A stretch of DNA of 64,000 nt from Bryoerythrophyllum caledonicum. Taxonomy: Eukaryota > Streptophyta > Bryopsida > Pottiales > Pottiaceae. The DNA lies in contig OZ020525.1 of assembly GCA_963971425.1 (NCBI GenBank), forward strand, positions 12,964,187 to 13,028,186, in the 5' to 3' direction. Both the position numbers and the translations under genes were made by a program. Of this stretch, positions 11,574-22,856 are shown piece after piece. Below the pieces are notes generated by a model. It saw nothing but the letters and a program-made list of their open reading frames with translations, was not told the DNA's origin and did not search any database. How positions within the stretch are numbered: the stretch's first letter is position 1; the number at the start of each line of letters is the position of its first letter.

Positions 11574-12450
11574 TTGCAACAAATATTTGTTCAAATTCCT
11601 AGTGAATCGTTGTTTAGGATTTTAGCTAGGGAATTTGAAGTTCTACATGGCATTCCATACATTGTAGGCCCAATAGATGGGTTGCATATTGCAGTATTGG
11701 CGCCAATTATTGGTGGAGAAGATTATTATTGTCGAAAGCCGTTCAATTCAACTATTCTTCAAGGAATCGTCAGTGTTAAATGCAAGTTTTGGAATTACGA
11801 GTTTGATTGGGCTGGTAGTCTTGATGATTGGGTTGTTTTTCAAGTTACAAAAATTGGAAGAGCTTATATGGAGGAAAAACTGCATCCGTACAAGTTGATA
11901 GGGGATGCAGCATATTCCAATAGACCGTGGATGTATTGTCCATTCAAGGGAGGAAAAACCAAAGTGTCACAAATCCATGGAAATTGGAATTTCATTTCAA
12001 TCTTCAATCCAAATGTGTGTAGAGAGGGCATTTGGAATCCTAAAAGGGAGATGGAGAATTATCATTAAGAGGTGTGATGTACCATTGAGGATAGTACGGA
12101 ATATTGTCTCAACATGCATTGTGATGCACAATTTGTGCATCACCATGAAGGATGGATTTGACGTAGATTGGATTACAGATGCCAAGGAACAAGTACAAAA
12201 AAGAATAGATAGTTGCAATTTAAGAGAATGTAAAGAATTGGGTTGTAAAAGGGCATCAATTCAGGAAGTGAAGAATAGAATTTTGAATAGAGATGATTTT
12301 ATGGCAACAAATAAAGTAAATGATGAGGATATTGAAGCGTTTCTATTGAAGGAGAATGGAAGGGCTGAAGACTTGCTTCGTGAAGCTACAACAATGCACA
12401 ATTTTTTGGCGAAAAGTCTATGGCATTACAAAATTCGGAAGGGGTCAAAT
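11574..12450 (+). pseudogene. Harbinger DDE endonuclease (transposase), frameshifted
   Basis: The frame at 11574-12068 holds GIPYIVGPIDGLHIAV (first Asp, the I-D-G-T/L-H-I motif), WAGSLDDWVVFQ (equivalent of the family's G-S-x-H-D) and DAAYSNRPWMYCPFKG. Near 11990-12000 the reading shifts to the frame that begins at 11905, which carries the third catalytic region CVERAFGILKGRWRII and the VMHNLC motif. These are the standard blocks of the DDE_4/Harbinger nuclease. The protein cuts and inserts the element together with the Myb-like partner encoded on the other strand. A single frameshift breaks it, so the gene looks recently disabled. The N-terminal part before residue 1 of this frame is not resolved. 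Confidence 0.85.
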
Positions 12451-12562
12451 ATAATGTTTTCTGATAGTAGTTTTGATTCCATCAGCGCTTTTTTTTTCGT
12501 TCGCCAGATTCTCTTTCGGCCGGTGAGATATCTTCCTTTCAAAATTTAACCCAACCCACATC

Positions 12563-13995
12563 TCACAGCAGAGCGAATCTGTCAGACTGTCGCCAAAAAA
12601 AAAGCCCTGGATTCCATGGAAGAATAGCTAAAACCTCTCCAGAAGTGGTGCAAGATTGCGGTCCATTTTTCAACAAACCTCTAGGGTGTTGGAAGGTGGA
12701 TATAAAAATGGTAGAATTGCCTACCACTTGTTGCAAAAGCCCTTCAATTTTGTCTTGACTCTTCTTATTCTTCTCATGTGTATTTGGTGCTATAGAAGGG
12801 TTGAATTCTGCCGATTCTAAAGTCATAGGTGCTGAAGAAGTCGTTCCAAATGTGTCGTCTCCTTCCAGAGTACTTGCCGGAATTTGGTTTTGAACACTTG
12901 GACGTTTATTATTCCATATGTCCATCTCTTCAAACCAACAACATTCTTGTTTCTGATCCGTCCCCAAAATTTCATTCGCCTTCTTGTCATTTTGGTATTT
13001 GGTCAAAATAGTTTTGTACTTCTTCTTACAAGATAGCCATGTCCAATTGAATCCTCGGATTCCCGCAACCTTTTGGACTTGTAACTTCACCCATGCATTC
13101 ATTCCTACCGTACATGACAAAGAATAGAAAAATTTTGGCAAAAAACAATCTCAAAGGGGTGAAAAGGCAACTTGAATGAAAATTTTAGCAAAGTAATTAC
13201 GATAGTTTTTAGTACAATCAACACTCCAAAAACATCTTGGACATCAAAAAGCTTGTGGTGGAGTGATGGCTATGTGAGAAATCTATTTGCTCTCCGGAGA
13301 CCGGGGTTCAAATCCCCTCTCGCGCGAGAAGCTGGTAGGGCCACAAAACTCGCAAAGCCCTCGACGCAGTTTTGGGGGGAGGGAAGGCATGGGCATGCGG
13401 CTAAGGCCAAGGCCTTCCACGGCTTCATCATACGGCCCACATATGCCAGCATTTGCCACAAGAAAATTCAACATTTTGCGAAATAGTTCAAAAAATTCAT
13501 ACCTTGTTTGTTTATTGTTCTTGCAAATTCCTCGTCCATCTCGCCTCTTATTGCAATCAAGGTTTCGATTGCATAATCCTTCCATTTTGTAGGAGTTGCG
13601 TCCTCCTCATCCGATTCTTCAAGTTAAATCACAGTTGCCTTCGCCTTTTTCTTCGATTTTTCCTTTACGGCAGTCTTCTCCTTTCTTAGACAACCTCTTT
13701 TCTTTTGAGGCGATTTGGACCCTTTTCTTACATCTTCATCTTGTTTCACCTCCAAAATCTCTTTTTCGCTTATGAACTCACTATGTGGGATTTGAGTGTC
13801 AATCTCTTCTAATTCTCTTTCACTATGAGGGAGTCTTCTCAAAAAAGGTGTAGAAGTGGGGAGAAATGCTTTAGGATGCAAATCAAGCAAATTTGGCCCA
13901 TGTTGAATTGCACATGAGCAATTCCAGATGGTGCATCGCTTGGAGGCAAAGAAAATGGTGTTGCAAATTTCATCCATTTGGAGTTTTGCGACCAT
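12563..13995 (-). pseudogene. Harbinger Myb/SANT-like DNA-binding protein
   Basis: Read from right to left. The 13995-13624 frame gives a Lys-rich nuclear-type region (KGSKSPQKKRGCLRKEK). After one in-frame stop it continues as KWKDYAIETLIAIRGEMDEE up to a GTATGA donor near 13502. The next exon (from about 13120 down) gives GFNWTWLSCKKKYKTILTKY and CCWFEEMDIWNNKRP. The Trp..LI..R.E and C..K+..+...Y pattern is the Myb/SANT-like (trihelix-like) domain of PIF/Harbinger elements, the partner that carries the nuclease to the ends. The intron between the two exons, 13145-13500, contains a tRNA-like SINE head. Confidence 0.75.
13250..13345 (+). repeat. tRNA-derived SINE head (pol III A and B boxes) inside a transposon intron
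   Basis: An A-box-like sequence TGGTGGAGTGATGG starts at 13256 and a perfect-looking B box GGTTCAAATCC lies at 13305-13315, inside a T-arm-like hairpin (GGGG/CCCC). The acceptor ends do not pair well, so this is not a working tRNA gene. GC-rich sequence follows to about 13440. It is probably a SINE or a tRNA pseudogene inserted in the intron of the Harbinger Myb-like gene. No poly-A tail or target duplication was identified. Confidence 0.5.
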
Positions 13996-14574
13996 GTGTG
14001 CCCTTTGGAATCTCTACACTCTCCATCTACACTATATTCCTCCATTAAAAGAAAAGATAGGGGAAAAAATCTTGGCGAAATCAACAAAAAGCATGCAAAA
14101 AACAAAACAAAACACTGCGTACACAAGAAATTGGAGAGGGGGAAAACGGGACATACGGCCTTTATTCACTTCTTTTACACTCCAACGGTCTGATAAAAAC
14201 GACGTCAAAAAATAGTGTCCCAACGTCCTACAGTAACATGAAAAATTACAGGAAAAAAATAATTAAAATTTTGAATTTTAGCCAATCACTGATTTTCAGC
14301 CCAACGGCCCCCTAGATTTCCGTCGAGTCGACCTCTTTGCCTCGACTTGACGAAAAACCCGTTGGACTAAGAAACATTATCCACTCGGCAGAAAATAACA
14401 TATTAAAGTAACCTCAAACTCCGTGGTCAATCTCCTTTTTTCAAGGTAGTGTAATGCGAACTTGGACTAAGATGACTTCCTTGGCCAATCTCAAATTTTA
14501 GAGGGCCGTGGTCAATCTCCATGGTCCATAGTATAAAGCGCCCTCATTGTTGACAATGTGGTATTTATAAGACT

Positions 14575-14935
14575 AATCTTTAAAGGACCATTTCTTTGAG
14601 GGAAGATATTTTCCATTTTGGCAGGTTCCTATGGTCTCAATTTTGATTTTGAATCTTTCAAACATTTTATGAAGATGCGATATAGTAGTCATATTTTTTT
14701 TCAAACCAAAACTTTAGAAAAAGAGTCATGCTATTCTATATGTAAAATTAGGAACTCGAGGCACCTCCAAGATTTTTGCTTCAAGTTTTTATTGACATTA
14801 AGACTTTTCAAACATGTAAATAATAATATTTTCTTTGACATTATTAGAAAAAATCTTTGCTTTAGTCTAAAATAGCATTTGAATGTAAGTCAAACATTTC
14901 ACATATTGTTGGGCAAGGTATCAAAAAAATGATAG
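14575..14935 (-). mobile_element. Fragment of the 'TTAACCCC' TIR family
   Basis: The left end (CTTTAAAGGACCATTTC and GGCAGGTTCCTATGG) matches the sub-terminal part of copy 2, and 14830-14930 matches its inner segment (AAAATAGCAT...AAGTCAAACATTT and ACATTGTTGGGCAAGGTA-like text). Truncated and heavily mutated. Confidence 0.5.
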
Positions 14936-15509
14936 GAATCACCTCATAAACAATGCAACAATACTTTCTTTCAATCTTCAAAGTTGAAAAATTCATATAT
15001 GAATGTTTTCAATGACATCAATAGGTGCACCCATAATATTGAATTATATCATCACAAATATGTTTCTTGTGTATTTTTTATTTTGGGATTTTAATAACTT
15101 TTAATACAAAATGAATTTCTCAATTATTATATTCATTTTTATAGGCACTAAAATCAATATTTTATACCATTTAAAAACAAATTATTATTTTAAAACCTTG
15201 GGATGGATTCTTTCTTTAGAAAATGTATACATGCAATGAAGTGTTGATTATATCATGCATTAAAGTAAGGATTGTGTTTTCAATGTGGAAAGTACTCAAT
15301 CCTTATGAAAAATTGGTATTACAAAAAAAAATCAGATATATTTGGATGTTGGGTGTTATCCTGAGGGAAAAAAAAGATTTGTGACAAAAAAGCAAAATAA
15401 AAACATCAAAATGATATATACACGAATGTTGTGAATATTGTACATTGGTATTTACATCAGATTTGGTGACTGGAGCATGCAACTTCCTTATTTATTTGTG
15501 GAACCTTTT
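14936..15509. other. AT-rich non-coding spacer
   Basis: No coding or structural feature recognised. Confidence 0.6.
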
Positions 15510-16321
15510 TTAACCCCTATAGGACCACAACATTTTAGCACCTAAAACTCACTGAAAACTATAAGTTTCAATGCATTCAACACAAAATGCAACCAAACAC
15601 AATTTTTACATTTCAAACTGTAAGATCATGTACAAGGATTGTACAAGTGTGTGTGGGAATTTTTTTTGTTCAGTTTAACCGGATTGGAAGATATCAGCCT
15701 TTGAATTGAGACATCAACTCTTCTTGCAATCATGCTAAACACCTTCAACAAACTTTGACCACCTTCTGTGGCAACTTTTTGCACTATGGTCCGTGATTTT
15801 CTAATTTTAACTTTAAAAGGATCATGTTAGGGACATGTGCACCAAATTTTAGAAGTAGAAAAAGGATAAAAGATGTTCTTAAAAATGCTGTAGTACAACT
15901 ATGTACTGAGAATTAATAATACACTTCAAGTTTTGCGTATATCATGTCTTTCTCATGTTATTGAAATTCAAAAATCCATACGGTAGATGCAAAGATTTTC
16001 ATTCCCTTTCCAAGCATTGGATTTTTTTTTTAAATGGACAAAAATTTGAATCTCTATTGAATTTAGAATGAATTAAAGTTTTGCTATGCTGTTTGTTATA
16101 TGTCACACTAAACCACTGCACTATTTGTATATGTTAGTAAAAAATGTTTGTAAATTTTGAACTATAAATCAGATTTATACGAAAATTATGTCTACGGGAA
16201 GCTAATAAAAAGTTGCCTACTTAGTAAAAACTCTCAAAAAATCATGCCTAAATTTGAGATCATGGGACCCTATTCAAACTCAATATGTCCCTCAACGAGT
16301 CATTGGTCCACTAGAGGTTAC
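15510..16321 (+). mobile_element. Non-autonomous TIR element, family 'TTAACCCC', copy 3
   Basis: Left end TTAACCCCTATAGGACCAC; right end (complement) TGTAACCTCTAGTGGACC. It is the inverted counterpart of copy 1: the same blocks appear in opposite order and orientation, such as CTCACTGAAAAC, AAACTTTGACCACCTTCTGTG and, near the right end, the SQKIMPK-like stretch. About 812 bp, close to the length of copy 1 (815 bp). Confidence 0.75.
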
Positions 16322-17705
16322 ATGAAGCTCTTGTTTTTCTAAAATAGATCCAAATATTTAGTTCATAAACTTTCACTGTAATGGGTTTTTCATATTTATA
16401 AATATGTAGATTTAAAAACATTTAAAGTTTACTAATCCTTTTTCATAAATCCTTTTTTATAACTTGGTTTCTACTAATCAATTTCAAAATCATTTACATA
16501 TTTATTTTTATCTTGGATATTATGTAAATGATTTTAAAATTATATAAATGTTCATTGGTATAAATTAGAATTAAGTGACTGGAACAATATTAATTGTAAT
16601 CCGAACATGTTTCCCAATAGTAGGTTATATTTCAATGCAGTTGCATTCATGTATTGATAGAAGCATACCATTCAATGGTACCATCTTTGATCACTTACTT
16701 TCTAAGAGTTTGCAAATACTTTCTTTTTCAAATATGATATATTGCTAATTTGAAGTTTATGTGATAAGATTTATTTAGATTAGTTGAATGCATTGGCATT
16801 TACTTGTACTTAATTTTAACAACTCCAGTTTTGAATATCTAATATTGATTTTTCAATACTTTGGTGGTGTTTGATGAATATAAAATCCTTCTCAATTTGT
16901 ACCATTTCATTGTCAATTCTACTTTGATATAAAAAAAGATGAACTAATAAAATAGTTCTAATATTACATGCTTTTTTAACTAGCATTGAGAATGAAGTTT
17001 GACAACATCCATTGTGCGTAATTAGATGCAAATTTCCAATTTTTACCCATTCAAATCAATGCGTTGGTTTTTGGTAATTTGAATCACTAATGATATACAA
17101 TTTACTAATAGAAGCAACTTTTATATCTCTTCATATCACTGCACAAAATTCGAAGAGAATATCATCACTTTTGTATCAATCGGAGTATTCACGTCAAATT
17201 TTGCACAACAATGATAGCAATTTTTTTTTAAAATTAACCATTTCATAACTTTAAAAAATTCAACAATTCCAAAACTTTCAGCGTTTCTAAATAAATGATT
17301 TGTAATTGAACATTTTTTTCAGTTTCATCTTCCATGGGGGCACACTTAAAAGTTATCCTATGAGATTAATAGCATTGAAACATGTGGAATTTCAAAGAAA
17401 TCCATTTTGGATTGTTTCTCTATTACATTAACAAGTTATCAATTTTTATCAATTAATAGATTTCAGTATTCTAAGTAGGCCCTTATTGTTCCTCCAAAAA
17501 CAACTCAAAACATTAATACTGGAAAGTTCAAGAATTAGTTTAGCCAATTCTTTTTTAAAAACCACAAATGTAGAAAAACAATGTTCTAAATGATTTCATG
17601 TAAACATGAATGCATTTGTCAAACTTTAATATTGATATCTAACTCTACAATTAGCTCCTTTTACATCTACAACATCTTACATTGATGATCCAAGCATCTA
17701 CAATC
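16322..17705. other. Very AT-rich non-coding stretch
   Basis: No gene seen. The last 60 bp carry AGCTCCTTTTACA, a weak match to the ends of the MITEs that follow. Confidence 0.6.
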
Positions 17706-17810
17706 AACTCCCTTTACATCAACATTTGTTATAACAACCAGCTCCTTCTACAAACACGGTTGTTGTAATAAATGCTAATGTAACAAACGTGGTTGTTGTA
17801 GAGGGAGCTA
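17706..17810. mobile_element. Short MITE, 'CTCCCTTTACA' family, copy 1
   Basis: Starts ACTCCCTTTACATC and ends GTTGTTGTAGAGGGAGCTA, giving inverted ends. The centre is a further hairpin (ACACGGTTGTTGTAATAA ... AACGTGGTTGTTGTA). About 105 bp. The CTCCCT ends resemble Stowaway (Tc1/mariner-related) MITEs, but a TA duplication was not verified. Confidence 0.55.
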
Positions 17811-17841
17811 ACTATCTACAATTCAAACATCTACAACCCAT

Positions 17842-18066
17842 TCATTTTGTCTTCTTGTCGCCGTAAAGCTGTTGCCGTGGAGAATTTTTTTTGCTCTCTT
17901 CCTTCCCATCCTTGTCCAAGGGTGGCAAACTCACGTGCATGTTATATTTCTTGAAATATTCAAGGTCATTGTCGCTAGGCATAATGCCCTTGAGTCCCCC
18001 CAAATCACTCAGCATCTCGTCCAATTGTTGACTCATTCCGGCCAACTTCTCCGCCGAGGCATTCAT
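17842..18066 (-). CDS. Unidentified short reading frame, possible terminal exon
   Basis: A 74-aa frame (MNASAEKLAGMSQQLDEML...) follows an AG acceptor (ATTTAG) and has a protein-like composition: a helical Ser/Gln/Leu start, then DNDLEYFKKYNMHVSLPPLD and a charged tail. It is flanked by MITE copies on both sides. I do not recognise it. It may be the last exon of a captured or decayed gene, or a transposon accessory protein. Confidence 0.25.
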   Translation of the reverse strand: MNASAEKLAGMSQQLDEMLSDLGGLKGIMPSDNDLEYFKKYNMHVSLPPLDKDGKEESKKNSPRQQLYGDKKTK

Positions 18067-18327
18067 CTCCTAAATGTATGTTCGAATGAAGCACACCACT
18101 TTAGCATACATTACACCATGATTCAACATTATACAAATCATCAATCTATTGATATATTTTCTATCATGCATCTGACACGCACATACATGAGGTTTCACAA
18201 GATAATCGATATCATAATTCACTATTTTGTTTATATCAAATCAATGGAAGCCTCATATTAAGTTGAGATAGGAGTAATTTTAACCACCTTTGAAGATGAA
18301 GGTTTAAAGATACATGATTGTATAGTC

Positions 18328-18590
18328 AGCTTCCTTACAAGAGCATCTATTACAGCAACCATTTCATTATAAGAGTCCGTTTGGGTCAATAGAAAATATT
18401 TGCTCTCTATAATAGCAATCTACTTATAATAAAAACGCCCATCAAGTGGAAAGTCACCCCTCATAACATCCGTTTTGTATGGCAACAACCATAATCAACC
18501 TTGTCCACTATAACATACACTCCAAATATCCGCCGCTCTGTATAGCACGCAGATTTTGGTAAAACAAAGAGGGTTGTTGTAGAGGGAGGT
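18328..18590. mobile_element. Short MITE, 'CTCCCTTTACA' family, copy 2
   Basis: Left end AGCTTCCTTACAAGAGCATC; right end (complement) ACCTCCCTCTACAACAACC. The inner sequence shares ACAGCAACCATTTCATTATAA and ATAATCAACCTTGTCCACTATAA with copy 3. Confidence 0.55.
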
Positions 18591-18969
18591 GATTGTACCC
18601 TGAATTTTCTTTGCTTTTTTTTCTTCTTCAACTTGATTATAGGTATTTAAAGCCACTAAAGAATTATTTATAATTGAGAGAAGGACTCTTGCTCCATTTG
18701 CCTCACTTTACAAATAACTTGAGGACACTATGCAAATCATGACTACCCTAATAAGCCCATACTTACCTTGATCATATCAACATGCTCCACATAGAGATGG
18801 AATTTTTTTATTTATCTAATATGTAACATCTCCTTCACCCAATCTAACACTCAAACAATAAAATCACTTATAATGCCAACTTGATCATTTTGAACATTCA
18901 AAAATTGCTACTTCTATGAAGCCACTTCACATCACTTAGATGGTAAAGGCAGTTGAAGCAGTTGATTCA

Positions 18970-19110
18970 CAAGTATGTTCTCGGCCTGGAACACTGTTCC
19001 CAGCCAGTTTACAAAAATGTTCCCACCCAATTTTGGTATGTTCCCAGCTAATTTACAAAAATGTTCCTAGCCAGTTTTTGTATGTTCCCAGCCACGAATT
19101 TACTAAAATG
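18970..19110. repeat. Minisatellite of TGTTCCCAGCC units
   Basis: TGTTCCCAGCCAGTTTACAA-like units recur four or five times with variable spacing (about 28-35 bp), in a longer period of roughly 56 bp. Confidence 0.7.
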
Positions 19111-19204
19111 TTGATTTAGTTGAGTTTTTCCAAAAAGTGAAAGAGGGTGACCTTGCATTTCACTCCCTAGTTTATGATCAAATGTTAGCAACCAAACTAC
19201 AACC

Positions 19205-19371
19205 AGCTCCCTTTACAAGAGCATATGTCACAACAATCATTTCATTATAACGGTTGCTTTGGGTCCAGCCCTAATCAACCTTGTCCACTATAATAGGCGC
19301 TCCATGTAACAGGTGCTCTTTTATAGCAAGTAAATTTCAGTAAAACAAACACTGCTATTGCAAAGGAAGCT
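19205..19371. mobile_element. Short MITE, 'CTCCCTTTACA' family, copy 3
   Basis: Left end AGCTCCCTTTACAAGAGCAT; right end (complement) AGCTTCCTTTGCAATAGCAG. It shares ACAACAATCATTTCATTATAA and AATCAACCTTGTCCACTATAA with copy 2 and is about 100 bp shorter. Confidence 0.6.
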
Positions 19372-20458
19372 AATTCTACATACATGTAGAGGATGACTTC
19401 TCTTGGAGATGGCGTGGGAAAATTACTGGTCAATTTTTTGGGAACTTGGGGTACTATTGGGGAGCTAAATTAGCTCACAATTTTCATTATCAATATATGG
19501 AAACTTTAAGTGCTATAATCTATTCCGGCAACTGTTGGATGTTGTGCAAATTTTCCCCAAAGTTTAGGTCATGGTTTGAATTCAATTTCATAAGGTTAAA
19601 TATTGAAATTAGGCAATACATTTTCATCAATGTGAGTTCAAAGGAAAAAATCCGCACATATCTTGGTTTTGCAGAAACATGAACCGGGCGCCAAAGGGTT
19701 GAGGTAGGACAACCGAAAATCGATCACGCTCCGTTCTATGCCCTTTCAAGATTTCAGGGACAAAATATAGCCTGCCATCACATCGCTTACAGATTTGTTG
19801 GTCAATGCATAAGTCATATAAAGACATGCTAAATTTCCACCCTAAAATCTAGTAAGGATATAGAAGTAAGCAATATTGCGTTGCTTGTCACTTTTGGATT
19901 GTCCTACGTTGGTACTCATGCATTTCATTGGTGTAGAAAAAAAGAGCATTAGATTCCTCATGCTCTTTTTCTTTCCATATTTAGATCTCATCCTACTTTT
20001 CACTTTCCTTTCCTCTTTACAAAGGACTTTCAAGAAATTTCTAGTATGTACTAATTTACTGATGTAAATATGTACTAATCTCTAGTCTTGATTTAAATAT
20101 GAATGGGTGCCTCAAGGCTGGAAGTGAAGTGATTTTAGTATGATGTGGAGAGTGTGATAAAAATGAAAATTGCATTAAATATTCATTATAAACTTTGATG
20201 GTTCAAATGTACTCTGGACTGAATAATTCAAAAGGTGCAAGATTAAGAGGGTTTAAGGTTTAGAGTTTACTATCTCTAGAGAAGTACTTCTCCAAAGATA
20301 TCTCTCAATGTGACCATCACTACTGGAAGTTGCTACAGAGGACCTCATTGGACTCATTGAATTTTTTTTTAGGTTTGTCATTCCTCATGAATCTGAACTT
20401 TGGTCAAACTCCCAATTATCACCTTCTAAGTTCTACTCCGTAACCTTAATAAATACAT
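19372..20458. other. Non-coding stretch
   Basis: No gene recognised. A small hairpin (AAAAAGAGCAT ... ATGCTCTTTTT, about 19938-19972) is the only visible structure. Confidence 0.5.
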
Positions 20459-20524
20459 CTTTGACCCTTCAAGGACAAGAGGCATGGTCGCAGCCTGCAG
20501 GTGGCTTTGTCCTTAAAGGGTTAA
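20459..20524. mobile_element. Minimal 66-bp palindromic MITE
   Basis: TTTGACCCTTCAAGGACAA at the left is the inverted partner of TTGTCCTTAAAGGGTTAA at the right. The ends resemble the 'TTAACCCC' family and the palindrome at 62973-63102. Confidence 0.6.
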
Positions 20525-21889
20525 TGAAGTGGATGGGAATGGGTCATGAATCATAGTAATGACATCCTCTGTGTCCACTACTTCCATCCTGCAAGTGATG
20601 GCACCAAAAGGACGTCAGCTCAGGCTCTGAGCTTGCCAGACAAGATCAGAACAGATAAGATGATAAAAACTGTGCATGACATATGGAAACCCATGCTGAC
20701 CATCCTCCAAAACAAAAAAGCCTCTTCCTTATGCTCAAGCTGCTGTACTCTACACTGTCAGTAAACAAGTAGAACTGGCAGATAATTATATGCTAGTTGA
20801 AAATAGCAGTAAAATCTAACTAAAGCAAGGAAACGTTTTCTATTTTCAATGTACAAAAGAGCAAGTAACCGGAATGTAGCCCCAGCTGAACACAAAAAAA
20901 CATAGGATCATATCTGACATCACCTCAAGTTCTCCCCGTTAGCTGTTGTAAGAAGATCCATACCCTCTTCACCATATGGCCTAGCTTTCCGAGGAAGCCT
21001 GCATGATCACATCCTTTGGATTCTCAGCTGCCATTTGATGTCGGTTGGAGCACTGACAGAGGCGATAGTGTAGACACACAGTCTTAAAATTTAATGACAA
21101 CCGGACAATTTGCCGCAAAAAAATAAAACTGAAGAAGGTTACAGTTTGCAGGGTATGGTACTACATTAATGGAGCAGTTAATGAAAACCAGAGGCGCTTG
21201 TTACAAAATAGAAGATCCTGGGAGAATGTCCATGACACGATAGAACTGAAAATCATGGACTGACGAGCTTCAAAGACCGGGTAAGTTAAGTTACTACGCT
21301 TTTGACAGCTCCTCAAACGTGCGGAGTAAGGTACCCAAGTGTGTAGACCAGATTACAATTGAATGCATCATCCGTGCCAAAGTTATGAATTACTGACCTG
21401 GAAATTAACCAGGTTCCTCGAGATGAGATATTTCCACCACCACTGCACAGTCCCAAGAGTTCCACCTGCAACTGTTGACTTACAAATCACATCAGTTCAG
21501 AAGCCAGGTATGGCGAGCCAGAGCATCCAAGACTACATTTAGAACAAGAGTGTCGAGTCTCATGAAACATCACAAGCGTGCAACCTGAAATGCATCTCTC
21601 TCTGGACTCATTTTGAGTTATCACAGCCACATTGAGGCGCCCTTGATCTCTGTGGGACTATCTCGTAGCCAGACCAACAAGTTGACGTCCAGGTGAGTGT
21701 TTGGACTCCATGCTCTTCTGAAACTGGCTAGCAAGTTAGCTTACCTTCTATTGGTTTTGATGCTGCTAATGGTAGTATGCATAGGACATGAGTTGTACAC
21801 AACGCGAGGTTGTCTTGAGTTGTCTTGAACAGAGTCGAGATTGTTCATTCCATATTATTGAGCAGTAACTCGCTTGTTGTAGCACAGAC
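20525..21889. other. Upstream region of the LRR gene, no gene seen
   Basis: Base composition is less AT-rich than the neighbouring transposon zone, which could reflect UTR or promoter DNA. No coding frame is convincing. Confidence 0.5.
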
Positions 21890-22856
21890 ATGGCGACTGG
21901 AACTGCATTCCGAGGCCACATTGCACTCCTGCTCCTCTGTGTCACTCTCACCACGTTCAGCCACTCAGCCGCAGCGCTGTGTAGTGCAGCCGAGAGCGCT
22001 GCGTTGCTCAAGTTCAGATCCGTGTTCCTCGACACCACAGGAGCCCTCGCATCGTGGAGTCTAGCCGGCCCCAACTGCTGCAGCTGGAACGTAAGTAAGA
22101 ACACCTTCCAAACTCTTGAACGGGTTTTAAAACCTGAAGGTCTAACCCTGGTCCGCTTTGCAGGGGGTCAAGTGCAGTGTTGCTGGAGTTGAAGCCCTAC
22201 ACTTGTCAATGCGGGCGCCCCTCGGCAACAGCCTGGCAGTGGCAATCGACCCCCAGAACGCCGAAGCCGCAGGAGACGCGCTCGCCGCGCTTCCTCACCT
22301 TACGAGTCTCAGCACCGACCAGATGTCGTCTCTTCCGCTCCGTCACCTCTCCAAGGTCCCGCTCCGTGAGCTCGTAATCCGGAACGCTCCCGGAGGCCGC
22401 CTCCCGAGCGACATCGGCACCTTCGGCGGCACGTTGGAGCGCCTGGTGGTGACCGGAACGAGCTACAAGACGGGCCTGCCCTCCGACGTCTGCAAGCTCA
22501 CGAAGCTCAAGGTCCTGGAAGTCTCCTCCACCGGCATCCCCAGCCTCGGCCCCTCATGCCTGGGCAAGATCACCAGCCTGGAGGAGGTGCGCATGCAGAA
22601 CAACAAAAAGGTTACCGGAGGACTCCCTGTATGGCTCACCGCGTTGCCCAACCTCAAAGTGCTCGACCTCGCCTGGAACGCGCACTCCGGGAACATTCCT
22701 GTCCAGTACGGAAAGCTCGCCAATGTAGAGCTCAGCCTCGGTGGCAACCATCTCGCCAGCCGCATACCTGCAGGTTTGAGCGGCAAGCCCGAGTCCACCT
22801 TCCGTCCTGGCAACGAGAAGCTCTGCGGCGCGCCGCTGGCGGAGTGCCCCGCGTAA
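21890..22856 (+). CDS. Secreted leucine-rich-repeat protein (no kinase)
   Basis: Two exons, 21890-22090 and 22164-22856 (AAC/GTAAGT donor, TTTGCAG acceptor, phase 0), encode 297 aa. Residues 1-28 are a signal peptide (HIALLLLCVTLTTFSHSAAA). An N-terminal cap follows with CSAAESAALLKFRSVF and NCCSWN/GVKC, split by the intron, as in plant extracellular LRR proteins. Repeats follow, with L..L..L.... and G.LP... texts such as LERLVVTGTSYKTGLPSDVC, LKVLEVSSTGIPSLGPSCLG and LKVLDLAWNAHSGNIPVQYG. The end (LCGAPLAECPA) is a typical C-cap and no transmembrane or kinase domain follows. It acts in the apoplast or wall; polygalacturonase inhibitors and LRR co-receptor-like proteins share this build. GC-rich compared with flanks. 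Confidence 0.85.

Larger units (their letters stand above)
10779..14543. mobile_element. PIF/Harbinger DNA transposon, near-complete but mutated
   Basis: Left end GGGGCACTATGGACCAC and right end (complement) GGGCGCTTTATACTATGGACCAT share the terminal GGG and a CTATGGACCA..GATTGACCA block. Both ends are flanked by TCA (10776-10778 and 14544-14546), a 3-bp target duplication as expected for this superfamily. Inside are the two typical genes: a DDE nuclease (+, 11574-12450) and a Myb/SANT-like protein (-, 12563-13995). Length 3765 bp. Frameshifts and an in-frame stop show it is no longer autonomous. Confidence 0.8.

Noticed and set aside
13250..13345. A functional tRNA gene
   Set aside because: B box and T arm are good, but the acceptor stem does not pair.
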